Source: an uncultured Lachnospiraceae bacterium (GTDB lineage Bacteria > Bacillota > Clostridia > Lachnospirales > Lachnospiraceae). From it: DNA of 64,000 nucleotides. The notes beneath the pieces were generated by a model. It ran no database searches and was not told the DNA's origin. It saw only the letters and a list, made by a program, of their open reading frames with translations. The stretch is taken from positions 1-64,000 of the forward strand of contig CAJUHR010000004.1 of NCBI GenBank assembly GCA_910586255.1. The letters are read 5' to 3'. The number at the start of each line of letters is the position of its first letter. The stretch's first letter is position 1. Shown piece after piece: positions 16,244 to 25,113 of the stretch. Position numbers and translations under genes: made by a program.

Positions 16244-16275
16244 GTTACTATTCTCAGGTGACTGTGAATAGTAAC
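16244..16275. other. Hairpin with GTTACTATT / AATAGTAAC arms
   Basis: AGTTACTATTC pairs with GAATAGTAACT around a ten-base loop. The arms resemble the ends of repeat family A. It lies just after the stop of the preceding gene and could serve as a terminator, though only a few T residues follow. Confidence 0.5.
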
Positions 16276-16278
16276 TTT

Positions 16279-16334
16279 AGACATAATGCTTTTTGTCCGG
16301 CGTAGACGGGCAGGAAGATACCCGTCTGTTACAA
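16279..16334 (+). repeat. Dispersed repeat family C, copy 3
   Basis: GACATAATGCTTTTTGTCCGGCG and GGGCAGGAAGATACCCGTCT match the copy at 7169. Here AGACGGG and CCCGTCT form a clear 7-bp stem around CAGGAAGATA. It precedes the cytidylyltransferase fusion gene. Confidence 0.6.
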
Positions 16335-16412
16335 ATGATGCAAAAAATGTTAAAGAAAAAGATTTATGATATTTTACGTAAAATACGTGGAGAGGAGCAA
16401 TGTGAAAGAGCG

Positions 16413-17606
16413 ATGATAAAGGTAATTACATATGGAACGTTTGACCTCTTCCACGAGGGCCATTACCGGCTTCTTCAAAGGGCAAAGGCCTTGGGAGATT
16501 ATCTGATTGTGGGAGTGACCACGGAGGTCTATGACAAGGCGCGGGGCAAGCTGAATGTGGTGGATTCTCTGATGACCCGCATTGAGAATGTGAAAAAGAC
16601 CGGTTTTGCCGATGAAGTCATCATTGAGGAAGAGCTGGGGCAAAAGGTCAATGACATTAAAAAATTTCACATCGATATTTTTACCGTGGGATCCGACTGG
16701 GTGGGAAGCTTTGATTATCTGAAGAATTACTGTAAGGTGGTGTATCTGGAACGGACCAAAAATATTTCCAGCACCATGCTGAGGGAGCAAAACAGCCATA
16801 TTCAGAGAATCGGGATCATAGGAACCGGACGGATTGCGGAACGCTTTATCCCCGAGGCCAGGCTGGTCAGCGGCGTCAGCACCCAGGGTGTCTACAATCC
16901 CCATGAAGAAAGCGCAAAAAGATTTGCTCATAAATGGGAGATCAATGCCTATACGGATATGGAAGAATTTTACCGGGCAGTGGATGTGGTCTACATCGCT
17001 TCCCCTCACGAGACCCACTACGGATATATCCGGTCCGCGCTGGAACATGACAAACACGTTCTCTGCGAAAAGCCCATGGTGCTGAAAAAAGCCCAGGCAG
17101 AGGAGCTCTTTGAGCTGGCAAGGAAGAGAGAAAAGGTATTATTCGAGGGAATCAAGACCGCCTACTGTCCGGGATTTCACAAGCTGCTGGGCGTTGCCGG
17201 CAGCGGCACCGTAGGCGCCATCCGAAACATAGAAGCCTGCTTTACAAAGCTTGAGAAGGCTGACAGCCGTGAGCTGACCGACCCGGTATACGGGGGGAGC
17301 TTTCTGGAGCTGGGAAGCTATGTGATGCTTCCGATCCTGAAGCTCTTTGGCAAAAGTTTTGAAGATATTCGATTTGATTCCATCCGGGGAGAAAACGGCC
17401 TGGACCTTTTTACCAGGATTTCCCTTAAATATCCTATGGGAGTGGCCACAGCCACCTGCGGGCTGGGGGTGAAATCCGAGGGCAGGCTTTTGATTGCAGG
17501 CACAAAAGGCTATATTGTGGTGGAGGCCCCCTGGTGGAAAACCACTTACTTTGAGGCCCACTATGAAAATCCGGGGGAAATCGGGTTGAAATTCCCAAAA
17601 ATATAG
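16413..17606 (+). CDS. Cytidylyltransferase - Gfo/Idh/MocA oxidoreductase fusion
   Basis: A 397-residue bifunctional protein. Residues 1-125 are a TagD-like nucleotidyltransferase (GTFDLFHEGH, with the HxGH signature, and RTKNISSTML), which would make a CDP-activated alcohol or polyol phosphate. From about 129 a Gfo/Idh/MocA NAD(P)-dependent oxidoreductase follows (IGIIGTGRIAERF, YIASPHETHYGYI, HVLCEKPM). The start is the ATG at 16413 (MIKVITYGT) rather than 16293, whose product would begin inside repeat family C. The C-terminus stops at a jump to AT-rich DNA near 17590 and is shorter than usual for this family, so it is probably truncated by recombination. Confidence 0.8.
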   Translation: MIKVITYGTFDLFHEGHYRLLQRAKALGDYLIVGVTTEVYDKARGKLNVVDSLMTRIENVKKTGFADEVIIEEELGQKVNDIKKFHIDIFTVGSDWVGSFDYLKNYCKVVYLERTKNISSTMLREQNSHIQRIGIIGTGRIAERFIPEARLVSGVSTQGVYNPHEESAKRFAHKWEINAYTDMEEFYRAVDVVYIASPHETHYGYIRSALEHDKHVLCEKPMVLKKAQAEELFELARKREKVLFEGIKTAYCPGFHKLLGVAGSGTVGAIRNIEACFTKLEKADSRELTDPVYGGSFLELGSYVMLPILKLFGKSFEDIRFDSIRGENGLDLFTRISLKYPMGVATATCGLGVKSEGRLLIAGTKGYIVVEAPWWKTTYFEAHYENPGEIGLKFPKI

Positions 17607-17758
17607 CTTATTTTCGTGTAACAGGAATCAGTAAATGTAATTATGAGGAGACAGCAAAGGAAACAGAAGAAATAGCCTTATATCATTGGGACGGAAAATC
17701 AATAGAAAAGAGAGAAAAAATTGAAAGATATTCTAAAGATAGAATTCTTTATATAAAA

Positions 17759-18118
17759 TTGCAAACGATTATGGAACAATCAACTCAAGATATACAACAG
17801 ATCATATCGAAAATATTTCCTGAAAGTACAGACTATGTAATTTTTGGTGCGGGAAATTGGGGTATTAAATGTATGCAGTTTTTAAAAAGAAATGGCTACA
17901 CTATTGAAGTATTTATAGATAATGACTCTCAAAAATGGGGAGAAATTTATGATGGAGTAACTGTTGAATCACCAAATTATTTAATGGAAAAACAAAAAAA
18001 TATAATAATTGCAAACCTTTATTACAAAGAGGAAATACAAAAACAGTTAGAAAGCATGGGATTTGCTAGGAATATAAATTATATTTATATTGAGGACATT
18101 TTAAGTATGTTAGTATGA
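17759..18118 (+). CDS. Rossmann-like nucleotide-binding domain protein, 5' end lost
   Basis: A small protein of about 119 residues with VIFGAGNWGIKCMQFLKRNG, FIDNDSQKWGEIYDGVTVES and NIIIANLYYKEEI. The same fold module occurs in the genes at 27602 and 30385, where it follows catalytic domains. No good start or ribosome binding site exists (TTG at 17759, ATG at 17771). The frame stays open upstream to 17567 and encodes plausible residues (YHWDGKSIEKREKIERYSKD), which suggests that a longer gene lost its 5' part at the junction with the oxidoreductase gene. The DNA is much richer in AT than the preceding gene. Confidence 0.6.
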   Translation: MQTIMEQSTQDIQQIISKIFPESTDYVIFGAGNWGIKCMQFLKRNGYTIEVFIDNDSQKWGEIYDGVTVESPNYLMEKQKNIIIANLYYKEEIQKQLESMGFARNINYIYIEDILSMLV

Positions 18119-18205
18119 ATTTGTAATAATGACAAATATTATTGAAAAAAGTACATCTAATAATAGAAATTGATAGAAAAGATTGCTTCGAAAGGTATAG
18201 AGTTG

Positions 18206-19021
18206 ATGAGAAAAGTTTTTGTGTGGGGAACGGGAAAAGATTCCCTTAGGTTATTAAAAAACGGTTTGTCCGCTGAAGTGTTAGGATTTGTTGAAACGTA
18301 TAAAAAACAAGAATTCTTTTGTGGTAGAAGAGTTTACAAATATACTGAAATTCCAAAAGAATATGATGCAATTATTGTTGCAAATAATTATTCAAACCAA
18401 ATATTTTTAACAGCTAAAAACAGGCATTTAGATATAAATAAAATGATATTTTTATTTCCTTGTGCGTACATAGATCCCAAAAGAGATTTGGATTGGATAA
18501 ATTCAATACTAGGAGAAAAAAATTTTAATATATATTTGGGAACATATGGATTTTATGAAAAGACTTTTTTCGCAAATGATAAGGAAAAATATCAAACTTT
18601 AAATACAAGAGATACTTTTAAAATAGATGAGAGTATTATTAGGCCGATTATAAAAGATAAATTTGAGGATGCAGGAGTCATAAGTAACTATTTTTGGCAA
18701 GATTTATGGGCCGCTCGTTTGATTTTTCAAAATAAGCCTAAAGAGCATTATGATATTGGATCACGATTGGATGGGTTTATTGCACATGTTTTATCATATG
18801 GAATTCCGGTAAATATGATTGATATTCGTCCATTTCCGACAGAAGTAGAAGGGTTAAAAACAATTGTAGATGATGCAACAGATATGAAACAGTTTAAAAA
18901 TGAAAGTTTGGATAGTTTATCTGCTCTATGTTCTCTAGAACACTTTGGGTTAGGAAGATATGGCGATCTAATAGATCCAGAAGCATGTTTTAAATGTTTT
19001 AATAATATACAAAAAAAATAA
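18206..19021 (+). CDS. DUF268-family protein with N-terminal Rossmann module (frameshifted at the end)
   Basis: A 271-residue product. Residues 1-70 form a Rossmann-like module (RKVFVWGTGKDSLRLLKNG, YDAIIVANNYSNQI); the rest matches DUF268 (HYDIGSRLDGFIAHVLSYG, DIRPFP, SLSALCSLEHFGLGRYGD), a family found in polysaccharide clusters and likely related to methyltransferases. The start at 18206 has AAAGGT upstream. At the run A8 (19011-19018) the frame hits TAA; one more A would continue as KIKSGGKIYISVPVGRERVE into the following frame. It lies in the AT-rich part of the surface-polymer locus. Confidence 0.75.
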   Translation: MRKVFVWGTGKDSLRLLKNGLSAEVLGFVETYKKQEFFCGRRVYKYTEIPKEYDAIIVANNYSNQIFLTAKNRHLDINKMIFLFPCAYIDPKRDLDWINSILGEKNFNIYLGTYGFYEKTFFANDKEKYQTLNTRDTFKIDESIIRPIIKDKFEDAGVISNYFWQDLWAARLIFQNKPKEHYDIGSRLDGFIAHVLSYGIPVNMIDIRPFPTEVEGLKTIVDDATDMKQFKNESLDSLSALCSLEHFGLGRYGDLIDPEACFKCFNNIQKK

Positions 19022-19257
19022 AGTCGGGAGGAAAAATATATATCTCAGTTCCAGTTGGAAGGGAAAGGGTGGAATTTAATGCACATAGAATTTTTTATGC
19101 TAGAACTATAGTTGAAAGTTTTAGTCAGATGGATTTAATTGAATATTCTTGTACTGCAAACGGCGAATTTGAAAGTAATGTAGCATTGGATAAATATGAT
19201 GATGATGAGCATGAAGGTGATTATAGATATGGTTTGTTTTATTTTATAAAAAATTAA
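19022..19257 (+). pseudogene. C-terminal remainder of the DUF268 gene
   Basis: This frame encodes GGKIYISVPVGRERVEFNAH and then RIFYARTIVESFSQMDLIEY up to FIKN, which is the expected C-terminal part of DUF268 proteins. It has no start or ribosome binding site of its own and is joined to the preceding gene by a one-base shift in an A8 run. Confidence 0.7.
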
Positions 19258-19399
19258 AATTCTTTATCCAGATGATAGAGGTAGTAGTGGAGATATTTGG
19301 AGGAAGAAGACTTCAGAAATTGCTTTTTCCCTCCTCGTCAACGACTTTTGTGGTTCTGCAGGTTTCTAGTGTCTTCATGCACAGATAAGCCCATTGTCC

Positions 19400-19776
19400 A
19401 CAGGAGTTGTAAGAAGGAAATCCCTGGAAATGTATACCTTCCTGTCCGTTGAGGAAGGAAGGTATACAACAGGCCATCCGAGTTCCCTGGTGCTATCTTC
19501 AATATGATAAATCAGTCGGTCAGTGACGGCAGGCATCTGATCAATGGCTTTCGCAACAAGGATATCGGAAACGTGATTTTTCCTGACATGAAAGATCCCA
19601 AAAAGCCCAGTTCCAAAACCAGCCGTACCATAAAGAAGCTACGTCAGCATGGACTGATCAAAAAGTCTCGCGCTCTAGATGTTACCATGTCACTTCAAAG
19701 GGCAGGCTAATCATGGGAGCCCTTATCGGACTGCACCATAAAGACTATCCGGAACTTATAGCAAAAGCAGCATAAT
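19400..19776 (+). pseudogene. Degraded winged-helix (transposon-associated) gene
   Basis: One frame gives INGFRNKDIGNVIFPDMKD followed by RTIKKLRQHGLIKKSRALDV, and after a shift another frame gives MGALIGLHHKDYPELIAKAA. This is the layout of the winged-helix tail seen in some transposon-associated proteins. The 5' part is missing. The surrounding 700 bases (19258-19981) contain nothing else that I can support. The family assignment is tentative. Confidence 0.4.
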
Positions 19777-19981
19777 TTCAAGGAGATGTTCCTTCCATGC
19801 AAGCTATGGACTGGTTTTATTTTCATACCAATTTTTAGAAAATCTTTCTTTTAAGTACAGTTATTGCGAGTCAATAACATAAATGTGATGAAGACAGAAG
19901 GCTTGGTGGTGGAAGATTTGGCCTGTTCCACTTTAAAAAAGGTACTAAGGGAATTTTTACATGAGAAAAAGAGGCATAGTT

Positions 19982-20731
19982 ATGAAAAATAATGTTGTTT
20001 TGTGTATATGTATTTCAACATATAATCGTTCTGAAAAAATAGAACGAATTGTAAAAGAAATACTAAAATGCACGTCTGACAAATTAGGTGTAGTTGTAGT
20101 GGATGATCACTCCACAGATGATACAATATTGAGGTTAAATCATATCTCAGACTATCGCCTGCAGATATATAAAAATACATCTAATTTAGGTGCAAAAGGT
20201 AACTGGTATGAAACGATAAATAAAGGAGATGGGAAATATCTGCTCCATTTATTAGACAGGGATTGGATTAATTTTCTTTATTTGGAAAAATTGATTGAGA
20301 TATTAGAGAGGGAAAACTGCGGTTTTGGATATGTTGGCAGTATGTTTAGTAAAGCGCCCGTTTATAAAGAACAGGATGGAATTATAGAACGATACAGCCG
20401 AGGATTAGAGGCCATGAATATGTTTGCCTGCACCTTGGTACATCCATCAGGTGTAATTGTTAAAAGAGAATGTTGGAAAGCCCTGAAGGATAAAAAGAAG
20501 TTTTTTAGCAGCTATGAATATGGCATTTATCCACATTCTTATCTGTTTGCTTTATTAGCACAGCGTGAAGATGGAATTCGAGTTAACTACAGAATGATAC
20601 AGATATTTAGTATGGATAATTATGCCAAATATCCATCAAGATTTTATAAGAGACAAAAAGAAAATATGGCATATTGGTGGACACCTAAAGCGCATCAATG
20701 GGAAATGCAGAGGTTGACAGATTTCTTATGA
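19982..20731 (+). CDS. Family 2 glycosyltransferase
   Basis: A 249-residue GT-A fold glycosyltransferase: VVLCICISTYNRSEKIERIV at the N-terminus, VVVDDHSTDDT for nucleotide-sugar binding and LLHLLDRDWINF carrying the metal-binding acidic motif. It probably adds a sugar to a surface glycan on the cytosolic side. The start at 19982 has GAGG seven bases upstream; 19961 is an alternative. It is shorter than most family members and ends right before the GC-richer left flank of the integrative element, so a few C-terminal residues may be lost. Confidence 0.75.
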   Translation: MKNNVVLCICISTYNRSEKIERIVKEILKCTSDKLGVVVVDDHSTDDTILRLNHISDYRLQIYKNTSNLGAKGNWYETINKGDGKYLLHLLDRDWINFLYLEKLIEILERENCGFGYVGSMFSKAPVYKEQDGIIERYSRGLEAMNMFACTLVHPSGVIVKRECWKALKDKKKFFSSYEYGIYPHSYLFALLAQREDGIRVNYRMIQIFSMDNYAKYPSRFYKRQKENMAYWWTPKAHQWEMQRLTDFL

Positions 20732-20958
20732 TTAACTCTTATTAGGAACACGAAAACGCAAGGTTTTTGACGAAGATATAAGAAAATAGATTGAAACTAT
20801 CACATTACGTAGAAAGCCGTCCTTGAAAATGGGGCGGTTTTTCTGCGCGATATGGCCGGAGTCCACTGGAGGCCGCCCTGTTTTGGTTATCAAGGCGGCC
20901 CCCAGCAGACTCCAGCCATTCCACTCGCAAAGTATAAATATCGGGTAGCAACTTTGAG

Positions 20959-21003
20959 ACAAAATGTTGGCCCGAAGATACGGGTTTGGGGCGAGCCCCA
21001 ACA
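20959..21003. other. GC-rich hairpins at the left end of the element
   Basis: ATGTTGGCCCGAAG matches the right half of the hairpin at 23862-23884, and TTGGGGC/GCCCCAA folds directly after it. The gap 20732-21089 has no credible gene. Confidence 0.5.
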
Positions 21004-21089
21004 AGCCGCCTTTGTGCCACTTGTGGCCACAGAGGCATTGCTTGCCACTTAGCGGCAGCCCCAAAAATGGCGCAAAAAAACAGAGGCCC

Positions 21090-21455
21090 TTATTCTGGAA
21101 CCTCCGTTTCTCTGGCTTTCTTAATGCCTTCGGCTGTGGCTTCTATCACGACAAGCTCTTTTTCATTCATGGAGTTTAGAAGCACATCAATGTGCTTTCT
21201 GCAAGAGCTTGACCTTGCCCCTCCGTCCGCATGAATAAACTGGTCAACTGAAACGTCAAACATGGTAATGAGTTTAACAAAAAGGTCGAAGCTGGGATAT
21301 TGACCTTTGTTCTCAATATTCATAATGGTACGGGAGTCACGGTCTACTAATTCCGCAACATAGGCTTGTGTCCAGCCCTTTTCTTCTCTGGCTCATTTGA
21401 GAGCTGCCCCGAGGCCGTGAAAGTCAAACCTTCTTTCATCTTGGTTCATTCTCAT
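21090..21455 (-). pseudogene. XRE-family helix-turn-helix regulator with internal stop
   Basis: Read on the minus strand from 21455 or 21449 the frame encodes MNQDERRFDFHGLGAALK, then TGA (21393-21395), then AREEKGWTQAYVAELVDRDS and RTIMNIENKGQYPSFDLF, a typical XRE DNA-binding domain followed by a short helical tail. A single CGA to TGA change explains the break. Such repressors control element excision; here it is probably inactive unless the stop is read through or translation restarts at 21323. Confidence 0.75.
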
Positions 21456-21682
21456 ATCACCCTATATCATTGTACATTTCTGGTTGAATTATGAGAATGT
21501 AATACAATTTGATGTGAAGTGATATTTTATTTCGTGTAGTGCCAATATAAAGGCATCCTTGTGAAGAATTTTAATGCATGGTACAGTAGGAGTGTCTGAG
21601 GGCTCGAAATTAAAAATGGCTTTGACTTTGCCCTTACGGAAAGGTTTATACTTTATCTCAAGAAAAGAAGGTGAGAGATTAA

Positions 21683-22510
21683 ATGTTATCAATAGGTGAG
21701 TTTTCACGGATTTGTGAGGTAACGCCAAAAACACTACGATATTACGAGGAAATAGGACTACTCTATCCCGAAGAAATCAGTTTGGAAAATGGGTATAGAT
21801 ATTATTCTATTAAGCAATTAGAAAAAATGTTGCTTATCAATAGGCTTAAGTCTTATAAACTTTCTTTAGAGGAAATCAAAGTAATTACAGGAGCAATGGG
21901 GGTATCATCAGATAATCAGATACTCTCTGCTCTGATCCGACAAAAAGGTTTGTTGTTAAATCAAATCGAAAAAATTAGCGACATCATTCGCCAAATTGAT
22001 TTTGATATTCAGCAAATTAAAGTGGGTAAATCAATTATGAGCTACCTGCTTGATATTGATGTAAAACTTGTTGAATATCCTCAACAAAATATTCTCTATT
22101 TGCGTAGAAAACTTACGCATGAAGAGTGCTTAAATGGATATAGTCAATTTTTTTGTAAGCTGTATCAAAAGATAGCAACTGAAAAATTAACAGTTATGGG
22201 GCCTGCAATTACTATATATCATAACCCAAGTTGTGATCCCTTTGAATTTGAAATTGAATTTGCTGTTCCGATCAAAGAAGTGGTTACTGGAACAAGAGAC
22301 TTTCAAAATGGCTTGTGTGTAAAATCAACTCTGAATGGTTCCTACGCAAACATTACATCTATTTATGCGCGCCAGCAAGAGTGGGCTGAGTCAAATGGAT
22401 ATGATTTTATCAGGTCACCATTTGAGCTCTATATTACTGAGCCTAATGCTACTAATACACCCGATGACTATATTACAGAAATCTATTACCCTGTAATAAA
22501 AAGGAGATAA
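21683..22510 (+). CDS. MerR-family regulator with GyrI-like effector domain
   Basis: A 275-residue regulator. An N-terminal MerR winged helix (LSIGEFSRICEVTPKTLRYY) is followed by a dimerisation helix near 75-110 and a C-terminal GyrI-like ligand-binding domain with the ending FELYITEPNATNTPDDYITE. AAGGTGAGAG lies before the ATG. One base separates it from the serine-hydrolase gene, so the two form an operon and the hydrolase is the likely target. This AT-rich pair looks like cargo of the integrative element. Confidence 0.85.
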   Translation: MLSIGEFSRICEVTPKTLRYYEEIGLLYPEEISLENGYRYYSIKQLEKMLLINRLKSYKLSLEEIKVITGAMGVSSDNQILSALIRQKGLLLNQIEKISDIIRQIDFDIQQIKVGKSIMSYLLDIDVKLVEYPQQNILYLRRKLTHEECLNGYSQFFCKLYQKIATEKLTVMGPAITIYHNPSCDPFEFEIEFAVPIKEVVTGTRDFQNGLCVKSTLNGSYANITSIYARQQEWAESNGYDFIRSPFELYITEPNATNTPDDYITEIYYPVIKRR

Positions 22511-22511
22511 A

Positions 22512-23474
22512 ATGATAGACAAAAAACTTACAAGCAATCTTCACACCATCATTCTAAATGAATATGAAAATACAGAAGGCATTGTTATTCTGGAAGCTGG
22601 ACAAATCGTTTTTGAAGAATACTTCGGTAACTCAAATAGCAAGAGTAAGATCCATATCGCATCAGTAACTAAAAGTATTCTATCTGCATTGATAGGCATT
22701 GCGATTGAAAAGGGATATATTAAATCGACAGAGGAAACTGTAATGGGGTATTTTCCCGAATACACCTCCATTTCTTCTAATGGTGTGAGGGAAAAAGTAA
22801 CTATCCAAAATTTATTAACAATGACTGCTCCGTATTCTTTTAATGACTGGAGCGAGCCACTGGAGGCGTTCTGTACATCCCCCGACTGGATTGAATTTGC
22901 ATTACAAGAAATGGGACAGAATGGTGAAATAGGAGCCTTCAAATATTCTACTGCTAGCGCTCATTTGTTATCAGCGATATTAACCCGTGTTACGGGAACA
23001 AGTACAAGAGAGTTCGCCAACAAATTTTTTTTTACTCAAATTGGAATAGATAGTATTAACGAATATCCTATGAGTTCTTACGGATATGATGATTTATTCG
23101 GGAAAAGAGTCAAAGGCTGGGTTCATGATCCAAACAATATTACTACTGGCGGATGGGGACTTACATTGACTGTGCGTGAAATGGCCCGATTTGGACAGTT
23201 ATATCTGAATAACGGTTTTTGGAATGGAAAACAAATCATTCCGCAAGATTGGATAGCTAAATCGACCGCGCCTAATCTCAATCATTACGGATATATGTGG
23301 TGGCTGTTTGAAAATCACGGACTTGATGCCTTTGCAGCTATGGGGGATGGTGGTAACACAATTTGTTGCGTCCCGCAGAAAAAACTTGTTGTTGCAATAG
23401 CATCACATTTCATTCCAAATCCGAAAGATAGGTGGCTGTTAGTAAAAGATCATATTCTCCCAGCTATTCGTTAA
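22512..23474 (+). CDS. Beta-lactamase-family serine hydrolase
   Basis: A 320-residue protein of the class C beta-lactamase / penicillin-binding-like family (PF00144). The nucleophile motif is S51-V-T-K54 (HIASVTKS), a Tyr-containing motif lies at FKYSTAS near residue 145, and the third motif region is GDGGN near 277. There is no signal peptide, so it is probably cytosolic and more likely an esterase or amide hydrolase than a wall-active penicillin-binding protein. AAGGAG precedes the ATG. Substrate unknown; the MerR partner suggests induction by a small molecule. Confidence 0.82.
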   Translation: MIDKKLTSNLHTIILNEYENTEGIVILEAGQIVFEEYFGNSNSKSKIHIASVTKSILSALIGIAIEKGYIKSTEETVMGYFPEYTSISSNGVREKVTIQNLLTMTAPYSFNDWSEPLEAFCTSPDWIEFALQEMGQNGEIGAFKYSTASAHLLSAILTRVTGTSTREFANKFFFTQIGIDSINEYPMSSYGYDDLFGKRVKGWVHDPNNITTGGWGLTLTVREMARFGQLYLNNGFWNGKQIIPQDWIAKSTAPNLNHYGYMWWLFENHGLDAFAAMGDGGNTICCVPQKKLVVAIASHFIPNPKDRWLLVKDHILPAIR

Positions 23475-23482
23475 AATTAACT

Positions 23483-23523
23483 CGCCATATAGAACGGTAA
23501 TAAAAAAAACCGTTGTTATGGCG
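23483..23523. other. Inverted repeat after the hydrolase gene
   Basis: TCGCCATA pairs with TATGGCGA, and ACGGT with ACCGT inside. It lies directly after the stop and could help end transcription. Confidence 0.45.
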
Positions 23524-23562
23524 ACTGGATATTCACGCGCCAAAACAAAATACAGTAGCCCT

Positions 23563-23605
23563 ACGGCGGTTTTGAAATAACAATTTCAAGCCGCCGTTTT
23601 CTTTT
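23563..23605 (+). terminator. Intrinsic terminator of the MerR-hydrolase operon
   Basis: ACGGCGGTTTTGAAAT pairs with ATTTCAAGCCGCCGT around AACA and is followed by TTTCTTTTT. The rest of the gap 23606-23957 has one further hairpin and no gene. Confidence 0.85.
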
Positions 23606-23861
23606 TGAAAAATGAGAATACGGAGGGTGTGTTAAAGTCGCCCTTTTTTAAGGATACGGCGGTGTCCAGGAGGTATTGCCGTGTCCATTTTTGCTTTTTT
23701 TCACAGTACCCATGACCTGCACCAGCTAAAAAAAGCGTAGCTCCCCCTCCGGGACAGTCTGGTTATGAATGTGAAATCAGGCAGTACATAAATGAATATG
23801 TAACTTCATGCGTTCGTGTGGCTTCATGCCGCCCGGGCGCTTTTGTGTTCTTATGGGGCTG

Positions 23862-23884
23862 CTTCGGGTCATGTTGGCCCGAAG
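23862..23884. other. CTTCGGGTC hairpin of the element
   Basis: CTTCGGG pairs with CCCGAAG around TCATGTTGG. It is one of three complete hairpins of this kind in the element (the others at 24431 and 25092), each between genes. Confidence 0.6.
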
Positions 23885-23957
23885 TCATTCCCCGGTGCCG
23901 CTCCCCGCCGCCTTCGTTTCGGTCACTCGTCAACCAACAACCGAAACGGAGGTCAAT

Positions 23958-24380
23958 ATGGCTATTATCAATTTGCGGGACTATTACCCATTCTATACAT
24001 CGGATTGCTTCATGGAAGTATCGGAAGAAGTTGCAGAAATGTTCAAAGAGTTTGATCGTAAAGAGGCTGCCTACCGGCTGCGTACATACCGCCACAAAGC
24101 CTACTATTCCCTTGATCGGGATGACGGGCTGGAGCATGAAGCTGTCTTTGTTGCCTTATCTCCCCATGAACTGTATGAGCGGAAAGTGACCATGCAGGAA
24201 CTTCACGTAGCGATTGCCAATCTGCCGGACAAACAGGCAAAACGGATTTATGCTCATTTCATTCTCGGCATGATCAAACAGGACATTGCCCGGGCAGAGG
24301 GCATCCATGAAAAAGTGGTTCGTGTCGCAATCGAGCGAGGTCTGCGGCGCTTAGAAAAAATTTTGAAAAATTCTTTGTAA
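23958..24380 (+). CDS. Sigma-70-like / helix-turn-helix regulator of the element
   Basis: A 140-residue protein. The N-terminal part (MAIINLRDYYPFYTSDCFME) is typical of the sigma-like regulators found in Clostridiales conjugative and mobilisable elements. The C-terminal half carries a sigma region 4-like helix-turn-helix (LPDKQAKRIYAHFILGMIKQ, then DIARAEGIHEKVVRVAIERG). The ATG at 23958 has CGGAGG just upstream, so the longer frame from 23808 is not used. It probably controls element genes; partners outside the element are unknown. Confidence 0.8.
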   Translation: MAIINLRDYYPFYTSDCFMEVSEEVAEMFKEFDRKEAAYRLRTYRHKAYYSLDRDDGLEHEAVFVALSPHELYERKVTMQELHVAIANLPDKQAKRIYAHFILGMIKQDIARAEGIHEKVVRVAIERGLRRLEKILKNSL

Positions 24381-24886
24381 GGCGTACCGATTTAGACCGG
24401 AAAATGAAATGGTTTATGAGAGGCAAAACACTTCGGGTCACAATGACCCGAGGTTCAGACAAGCCTCATGCAGATTGAAAATTGAATAAAAAGACACCCG
24501 GATACGAAGGGAACGCGCTGTGTGACAGACCCGCCATGACCTCGGATTTCAGAGAATACAGTCTTTGTAAAACTGAGCGAGCGAACAGGTCCATGCCATA
24601 GGTGGGGCAAGGCTGGCTCCACCGGAACAGGCGCAGAACCCGGATACTTGCGTTTAGTCACAGTCCGAGCGTTGAAGCGGCCTTGCAAGCCGTGAGCCGT
24701 CGCAGGCAATGAGAACGCCTTGCCATCAGAATGGGGAGAGTTGAAATACTATGGGGCATGAAGCCTATGTCCGTCCGATGTGTCTGAAATGAAGTGAAAA
24801 CCTATGGGGAGCCCCCGGTAATGCTGTCTGATGATAGGCCAACCGATCCGGCGTGGCTCCCCATCTTTTCAAAAAAGGAGCATTTT
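24381..24886. other. 506-base non-coding segment with several inverted repeats
   Basis: It holds CTTCGGGTCACAATGACCCG (24431-24450), GGTGG/CCACC near 24601-24622, the decamer ACCCGGATAC twice (about 24497 and 24648), and a long-range pair TGGGGAGCC/GGCTCCCCA (about 24804-24862). None of the short frames has a ribosome binding site. It could be a structured RNA, an intron remnant or a transfer origin. Confidence 0.45.
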
Positions 24887-25090
24887 ATGGGAAATGCGTT
24901 TGGAATGATCCCCGGCTTGGAAACGGACGAATGGAGCAATGACGCCTGCCGCGGTTATGTCATTATGGCAATGGAGGACTGCGGATTTTCAAAGAAGGAT
25001 ATACGGCGTGTTGTGAGGCAGCTTTATGAAGTATTTGACCTCAACAGCGTGGAGGACGCCAAAGAAAAGTACCATTCCAGTCCTTACTGA
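24887..25090 (+). CDS. Small accessory protein of the integrative element
   Basis: A 67-residue acidic, helical protein (MGNAFGMIPGLETDEWSNDA). The ATG at 24887 has AAGGAG eight bases upstream, so the in-frame ATG at 24794 inside the non-coding segment is not used. Proteins of this size in the same position, between sigma-like and recombinase genes, are common in Clostridiales elements, but I know no function. Confidence 0.65.
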   Translation: MGNAFGMIPGLETDEWSNDACRGYVIMAMEDCGFSKKDIRRVVRQLYEVFDLNSVEDAKEKYHSSPY

Positions 25091-25091
25091 G

Positions 25092-25113
25092 CTCGGGCCA
25101 TATCGACCCGAAG
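25092..25113. other. CTCGGGCC...GACCCGAAG hairpin
   Basis: CTCGGGCCATATCGACCCGAAG is a variant of the element-specific hairpin. It lies just after the stop of the 67-residue gene. Confidence 0.5.

Noticed and set aside
24520..24560. Group II intron start (GTGTG)
   Set aside because: Only the short GTGTGAC string fits; no domain V or reverse transcriptase was seen, so it stays as a possibility inside the non-coding segment.
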